64,000 bases of DNA, from NCBI GenBank assembly GCA_005239175.1, contig SOPS01000001.1:744001-808000 (forward strand), in the 5' to 3' direction. The translations under genes and the position numbers were made by a program. Positions within the stretch are counted from its first letter, which is position 1, and each line of letters begins with the position of its first letter. This document shows positions 59,929 through 64,000 of the stretch, in pieces. The stretch is from a halophilic archaeon SHRA6 (GTDB lineage Archaea > Halobacteriota > Halobacteria > Halobacteriales > Haloferacaceae). Below the pieces are notes generated by a model. The model was not told the DNA's origin, did no database searches, and saw nothing but the letters and a program-made list of their open reading frames with translations.

Positions 59929-60320
59929 CGACCATGACGAAGTGGCCTAAACGGCCCCACCAGACTGGGTCGCCACAACGTGACGCCAAAAGGCATAGGA
60001 ACTGAGATCGCCTCGGTACTAAATCCAACCGCCAGCTCGCACGCGAATTTCGAGAGTATCTAACCAAATCAAGAACACCATCAGTACGCGCGTTGTCCGT
60101 ATCGGCCGATGACGACGTCATCATGTGGATCAGTCTCTCCTGCAAGATACAGGACGCGTATTCAGCACGGTCGATGTGATCCATCGCCTATACAAGTTTC
60201 AACAGGGCCCATAGCCGAGTATTTTCACCATTGTTCCGGGTAACTCTCACAAGCCACAGCACAGATGGTTATGGCGGGGCTACAACACACTTGAGTTACC
60301 TGAAAGCCAACCACACCGAT
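59929..60320. other. Intergenic, 392 bp, with transposon-like right end
   Basis: The end sequence runs GTTTCAACAGGGCC at 60196-60209. Just inside it, at 60134-60167, is the motif CTCCTGCAAGATACAGGACG. The rest, 60210-60320, is AT-balanced and could contain the promoter of the next gene. No gene supported. Confidence 0.5.
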
Positions 60321-60863
60321 ATGCAGACCATCCGTGCGGCTCTTCAACCCGGTGTCCCTTATCGCGTGAGACAGCGACTCGGTCCCTTGATCACTCGGCT
60401 TGGGCGAACTTTCGGACAGCCCGAGTACCGCCTTCGTGATACCGAATACGTCGGCACTGTCCAGCAACCGCTGGACGAGTTCACAGAAACACTCCAAGAA
60501 CACGGGTTCGAGTGGGATCCACTGGCGTGGTACCACCAGCCGCCAGTCGGGTCCGAGCCAGACGGTAGCTGGGTGTATCGACAGACCCCTCTGGCCGACA
60601 GACAACTCCACGCGATCCTTATTGCCCACTCGCCGGAGTATATCGACGTGTTCGCCCACGAGGAGTACAACTGGCTACGACACCCGATCAAACACCTCCG
60701 GCAGGTCGGTATCGAGCGGAAAGCCGGGAGTAGCGAAATGCGGCGCTGGATCGAGCGTCAAGGCATAGAAGTCGATGCCAACTCGCGTCGCCGGCGACGG
60801 GTCACACACGCACTAAAAGACCTCTGGAGGTATCTCGGATCTATTCCTGAAAGATTTCGATGA
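60321..60863 (+). CDS. Haloarchaeal hypothetical protein (180 aa)
   Basis: The protein starts MQTIRAALQPGVPYRVRQRL at 60321; an in-frame start at 60231 would extend it by 30 residues without family support. It is rich in Arg and Trp for a haloarchaeal protein. Visible blocks are VQQPLDEFTETLQEHGFEWD, then SWVYRQTPLADRQLHAILIA, and a basic C-terminus (DANSRRRRRVTHALKDLWRY). The Arg-rich C-terminus and Trp suggest nucleic-acid binding or membrane association, but I recognise no family. Confidence 0.6.
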   Translation: MQTIRAALQPGVPYRVRQRLGPLITRLGRTFGQPEYRLRDTEYVGTVQQPLDEFTETLQEHGFEWDPLAWYHQPPVGSEPDGSWVYRQTPLADRQLHAILIAHSPEYIDVFAHEEYNWLRHPIKHLRQVGIERKAGSSEMRRWIERQGIEVDANSRRRRRVTHALKDLWRYLGSIPERFR

Positions 60864-60905
60864 GACTCGGTTCGAGACTGGGAGCCTCCAGCGGACCACG
60901 TCCGT

Positions 60906-61952
60906 TCAGGAGGTCGTCGTGTCTGATCCGAGGAGAATTGGGAAGATATCCCGGAAAAAGTGGATGGAAAATACCAGTACGAGAGGAGCGAAAAATATCC
61001 CGTACCAGCCGAATGTCACCGCACCGAGAACGTACGTCAGGAGCATCAGGCCCATATTGATTTCACCCTTCGAGACGTACGACCGGATGAGGATATCGGG
61101 AACCATATCAACGACGACTAACGTTACGAGGAAGAAAACAACCGGGAACCAGAGCGGTCCCACGCCAGTTGAGACGCTTTGCCAGACGAGGTAGGCGGTG
61201 TAAGGGAAGTAGACGAGTTTCATACCGATAGCCGGTATGAGTGTGGCCACACCAGTCAGGAGTCCCAGGAGGATCGGGAATTGGACACCCGTCCCGGCCG
61301 GAGCGACGAGATCCAGGCCGTAGAAGACACCGACGGCGAGGAGGCCAGACGCCCCGATCGTGATGAGATTCCCCGTATAGATCGTTTCCAGATCGTCGTC
61401 CACCTCTTCCATGAAGGTCACGGCAGCGGGCTGGTTCTCGAAGCTTCGACGGAACCAGCGTGAAATCTTGTGATCGTCGCGCAAGAGGTAGAATGCGAGC
61501 GTGAAGATGACAAAGAGACGCAATAGCCAAGTCATAACTGCAGCGGCGATGCCCCTCACCCCGGAGACGTTGTTGCGGAGAATGCCGAGGATGCCTTGTT
61601 CATTAATTCCCGGTACGAGATCGATGTAGGGTTCTAACACCGTCCTGAGCTGTTCGAGATCTGTGACCACAAACAGCCGGTCAACCTCGCGAATCCCAAT
61701 GAATGCGGCATACGCTAAGATGAGGAGAATCGGCAGACCGACAGTCAGGAGAGTAATCATCGCACTGAGGCTCCGACGGTCGGTCCATGGGCTCGCCCAC
61801 CGGTAGATCGATCGTGTTGCATAGTAGAGAAAAATGCCGACCACGATGGCACCGACGAACGAGTAGAGGACGAACGCGACCAACACTGTGATCACGACAC
61901 CGACAATAATCCAGGTGATTGAGTCGCGACGGCCCGTCAGAGAGGATACCAT
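60906..61952 (-). CDS. AI-2E family transporter
   Basis: The protein has 348 residues from the ATG at 61952. It has eight or so hydrophobic segments. The paired N-terminal helices (SITWIIVGVVITVLVAFVLY, IVVGIFLYYATRSIYRWASP) and the C-terminal core (VPDILIRSYVSKGEINMGLM then GPLWFPVVFFLVTLVVVDMV) match the AI-2E exporter family. The conserved soluble stretch between them includes FRRSFENQPAAVTFMEEVDD. The start is uncertain: an in-frame TTG lies at 61961. Despite the name, substrate may be another small molecule or cation. Confidence 0.88.
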   Translation of the reverse strand: MVSSLTGRRDSITWIIVGVVITVLVAFVLYSFVGAIVVGIFLYYATRSIYRWASPWTDRRSLSAMITLLTVGLPILLILAYAAFIGIREVDRLFVVTDLEQLRTVLEPYIDLVPGINEQGILGILRNNVSGVRGIAAAVMTWLLRLFVIFTLAFYLLRDDHKISRWFRRSFENQPAAVTFMEEVDDDLETIYTGNLITIGASGLLAVGVFYGLDLVAPAGTGVQFPILLGLLTGVATLIPAIGMKLVYFPYTAYLVWQSVSTGVGPLWFPVVFFLVTLVVVDMVPDILIRSYVSKGEINMGLMLLTYVLGAVTFGWYGIFFAPLVLVFSIHFFRDIFPILLGSDTTTS

Positions 61953-62261
61953 ACGATTCAATTATCCCCCAAGAGGGTACCTGCCACTGGCGTCAGGGAC
62001 TTTCTCCACTCTCTGCCGTTGTCGAATACTACCTGCGCAGACTGGATTTGGGCCAGCGATCGGTGCAGACATCGTGTCTCGACCTCCACTCGGACCTCGC
62101 GATACCGGCACTGACCGGTCGGTGAAGGAGCGACCGACGGAGAGCGATCATCACCGGATTGATTAGAATCCAAGTCGGAAACCCCACGGGTACCATGGAG
62201 TGTTGTTAGTTCTGTGCTGGCTGGCGTCTCCTCGTCGTTCGTGATACCCACGAGAATGGGG
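61953..62261. other. Intergenic, 309 bp
   Basis: No gene or repeat stands out. The AT-rich patch around 61955-61975 just upstream of the AI-2E transporter could be its promoter. Confidence 0.4.
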
Positions 62262-62759
62262 CTATACATAGTTGGCCGTACCCTTCACTACGTAGTAGTC
62301 GATCTGGAATTCCTGCTCGCCAAAGGTTACAGCCCACTGCCACGTCTCGTTAGTAGCGAGGCGCTCGTGGCCGGTCTCTTCGCTTGCCGAGTCCAGCAGT
62401 TCGTCCTCGGCCTCGTTGCTATCGTGGAGGGTCACCTCGACGACAACGTTCTGGAACGGGCGGTCCCCAGCGTTCGTCGCGTCGCCCGCCACGACGAGCC
62501 CTTTCTCGCCCGCCCGCTGGAACGTGAACCCGTCGATGACGAGTTCATCGGACTCCTGTGGTGTGACTGTTCCGTTCGGATCTTCGTAGGGGCCGGGGTT
62601 CTCTGGAGCATTGCGTACCAGCGTTACCGAGACGTCCGCGTCGTCATCGTTGGCTACGTCAGTCGTCTCGTCTGTGGCCCTCTGGGGTGCGTTACAGCCT
62701 GCGAGGCTGGCAGTTGTCGCTCCAATCCCGATCGTCTGAACGAATTGTCTTCGTTTCAT
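62262..62759 (-). CDS. Exported TAT lipoprotein with FxLYD-like domain
   Basis: The protein has 165 residues. A twin-arginine lipoprotein signal is present (MKRRQFVQTIGIGATTASLA then Gly-Cys), with the lipid-anchored Cys-22 followed by an Asp/Asn-rich tether. The rest is a beta-sandwich of FxLYD/DUF3426-like type, seen in KGLVVAGDATNAGDRPFQNV, VEVTLHDSNEAE and TWQWAVTFGEQEFQIDYYVV. Such domains are surface adhesion or binding modules of unknown ligand. Confidence 0.75.
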   Translation of the reverse strand: MKRRQFVQTIGIGATTASLAGCNAPQRATDETTDVANDDDADVSVTLVRNAPENPGPYEDPNGTVTPQESDELVIDGFTFQRAGEKGLVVAGDATNAGDRPFQNVVVEVTLHDSNEAEDELLDSASEETGHERLATNETWQWAVTFGEQEFQIDYYVVKGTANYV

Positions 62760-62863
62760 TATATTTTACTGATACTGGCTGCGTACTGAGCGCGGTGCTC
62801 CCCGGACGGAAAGTGACTGATGAGCAACCGTCGGAACGGCCCGTTACGCAGTCTTGACATCGA

Positions 62864-63442
62864 TCACTGGATCTTTGCTTTCGGGAGTCTCGTTCGAATG
62901 TGCCGCCTAGTAGGCGTTTTTATACCGCTGGTTTGTCCGTAGAGAAGGTAGCCAAAACCCCCAACAGATAGTAACACAAAAATGAAAAAAGCGGGCAGTT
63001 GGGGGAAGCCCGTCACAGCTTGAATGGGCCCACTTCTGATTCCGACTGTAGCGTTGTATGTCGCGTGGATTATCGCAGCGATGATGAGTCCGTTGACGAT
63101 GATCGGATCGCGGTTCCCTGGGTTGAATTTTGCTAACCCGAGGTAGTAGCCCACAAACGACGAATAGATGACATGCCCGGACCCGGCTAACGCGCGGGTC
63201 GCAGTGAGATCACCGCCGATACCGATCGAGGGCACCCTCAGAAGACTGGCACCACCGACGGCGAGGAAGAGTAATAGTGCAAGCAGGACCACGAGAAGCT
63301 GGCCGGTACGAACCGCCACTCGATAGACCGCGACCGAGGCGCTATTGAGGAGAGACCGCCGTTCCCACGATGAGACCCCATAGAAATCCCGCTCGTCGTC
63401 CGCAGCTTCGACAGGACCCGTATCGTCGTCTATGTCTTGCAT
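62864..63442 (-). CDS. PrsW-family-like membrane protein missing the EExxK part
   Basis: The protein has 192 residues with about four hydrophobic segments. The C-terminal half contains two of the three catalytic blocks of PrsW intramembrane proteases: GSGHVIYSSFVGYYLGLAKF and ALIIAA-like IIAAIIHATYNATVG (His then Asn). The first block, an EExxK helix, is absent; instead residues 1-45 are a hydrophilic acidic start. Normal PrsW proteins have it about 60-90 residues before the first His. Thus the gene is either N-terminally truncated with a new start or the function was lost. The call is based on the second half only. Confidence 0.6.
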   Translation of the reverse strand: MQDIDDDTGPVEAADDERDFYGVSSWERRSLLNSASVAVYRVAVRTGQLLVVLLALLLFLAVGGASLLRVPSIGIGGDLTATRALAGSGHVIYSSFVGYYLGLAKFNPGNRDPIIVNGLIIAAIIHATYNATVGIRSGPIQAVTGFPQLPAFFIFVLLSVGGFGYLLYGQTSGIKTPTRRHIRTRLPKAKIQ

Positions 63443-64000
63443 GCTGTTTCTGTCAGGGGGAAGTTCGCCCCTCCAGCATAGCCCGGAGCGAACGTATCAA
63501 TCGACGCTTGATTGCCCGGTAGCTGGGTCTACTCTCTGGATGTACGTTAAACAACAGTGTCTCTCAGTTAATCATTGTGAGGCCTAGAGTGACAGGATGA
63601 GGTCGTCGTGGCGAACTCATCCTCTGTATTCAGCAGTCGATACCTATCAGTCTCAGAGGATTTCAACAGAGCCATCGTTCACAATCTGGAGAGAAGCCTC
63701 GCCATTGCATACGAAGGGGGCGAATGTCTGTGATTCCGAGAGAAACGGACTGCTGAATATAGAGTGTGTATGCAGCAGAGCAGAATACTGGTAAAGGGAA
63801 CTGTAGCTAATAGACTGGATCATCTCTGCGCGAAGAACACACCAGTTTCGTCACATACGACCTCGACCTGCTCGACGGCACAACAGGCCGAAAGGAAACG
63901 AAACACTGCAAATAGCCGAATATCACGCTGCCGGAGGCGGATAGACAGCCCAACGTGGAGTGGTCAGTTCACCTGTCCCGACAGCTCTGCCCCCGCTTTG
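63443..64000. other. Right-edge intergenic with transposon-like end
   Basis: The sequence GAGGATTTCAACAGAGCC at 63656-63673 is the same right-hand end as at 24383-24400. Around 63617-63636 is the subterminal CTCTGTATTCAGCA motif. From about 63830 to the end a plus-strand frame has possible coding character (TSFVTYDLDLLDGTTG) but is broken by a stop. No gene is supported. Confidence 0.4.
63656..63673 (+). repeat. 18-bp transposon-like end, same as at 24383-24400
   Basis: An exact match to the right end of the 23481-24400 element over 18 bases. Its left partner, if any, is beyond the window or lost. Confidence 0.65.

Larger units (their letters stand above)
57522..60209. mobile_element. Possible 2.7-kb transposon-like segment bounded by opposed end sequences
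   Basis: The left boundary (57522, GGCCTTGTTGAAACC) and right boundary (60196-60209, reverse complement GGCCCTGTTGAAAC) are inverted relative to each other and belong to the same end family as 23481 and 24400. Between them lie a truncated CNNM gene and a DUF389 gene and no transposase. The two ends differ at several bases, and no target duplication is visible, so they may be separate remnants. Confidence 0.4.

Noticed and set aside
63597-63794. Plus-strand frame of 65 codons at the right edge
   Set aside because: It runs through the transposon-like end sequence and has no conserved features; it reads repeat DNA, not a gene.

Overview
The window is chromosomal DNA from a halophilic archaeon (class Halobacteria). 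Nearly all intact proteins are strongly acidic, coding DNA is GC-rich, and exported proteins carry twin-arginine signal peptides, often with a lipobox. Start codons commonly sit about 25-30 nt downstream of an AT-rich TATA element, which implies leaderless transcripts. Marker genes agree: clamp-loader large subunit RfcL, the small archaeal modifier protein SAMP1, a Bat-type HTH-10 regulator and many haloarchaea-only hypotheticals. I cannot name the genus.

Layout. 1-6.3 kb: M24 peptidase tail, short-chain fatty-acid transporter, a block of broken genes (cupin, riboflavin-synthase fragment, second M24 tail), PiT phosphate transporter, FAD-linked oxidase. 6.3-14.5 kb: lower gene density, with a PRC-barrel protein, ester-cyclase-like protein, Bat-like sensor-regulator, cupredoxin, tandem GNAT protein and an exported lipoprotein, plus dispersed repeats. 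14.5-25.3 kb: an accessory island that is AT-richer and nearly devoid of the CGATCG motif that is frequent in the core. It holds a membrane-protein gene split by an IS630 element, integrase remnants, an apparent operon TIR protein - zinc-ribbon miniprotein - PD-(D/E)XK nuclease, a DUF429 protein, a YaaA/DUF6884-like protein, a GIY-YIG-like protein, a GmrSD-type DUF262/DUF1524 nuclease, an EVE/PUA-like gene inside a transposase-less inverted-repeat element, and a half-length HsdS abutting that element. This looks like a defence island, and the TIR/zinc-ribbon/nuclease operon is my best candidate for an undescribed system.

25.8-55.7 kb: well-packed core. It has deoxyhypusine synthase with SAMP1; a potassium-channel module (TVGYGD channel with RCK domain, divergent from two overlapping membrane/TrkA-C genes); uridine phosphorylase; DUF63; aldo/keto reductase; two EamA exporters; a five-gene peptide ABC importer; malic enzyme/phosphotransacetylase; a degenerate M24-like protein divergent from heme A synthase; a three-gene amino-acid ABC importer; Zn alcohol dehydrogenase; a PAS histidine kinase; and RfcL. 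Together these describe a respiring, peptide- and amino-acid-using heterotroph.

55.9-64 kb: a second, looser accessory stretch. It has a flavin-reductase-fold protein with a tandem-repeat tail, an exported hypothetical, a C-terminally truncated CNNM protein and a DUF389 protein between opposed transposon-like ends, AI-2E exporter, FxLYD-like lipoprotein, and a PrsW-like protein missing its first catalytic motif. I found no rRNA, tRNA or CRISPR array.
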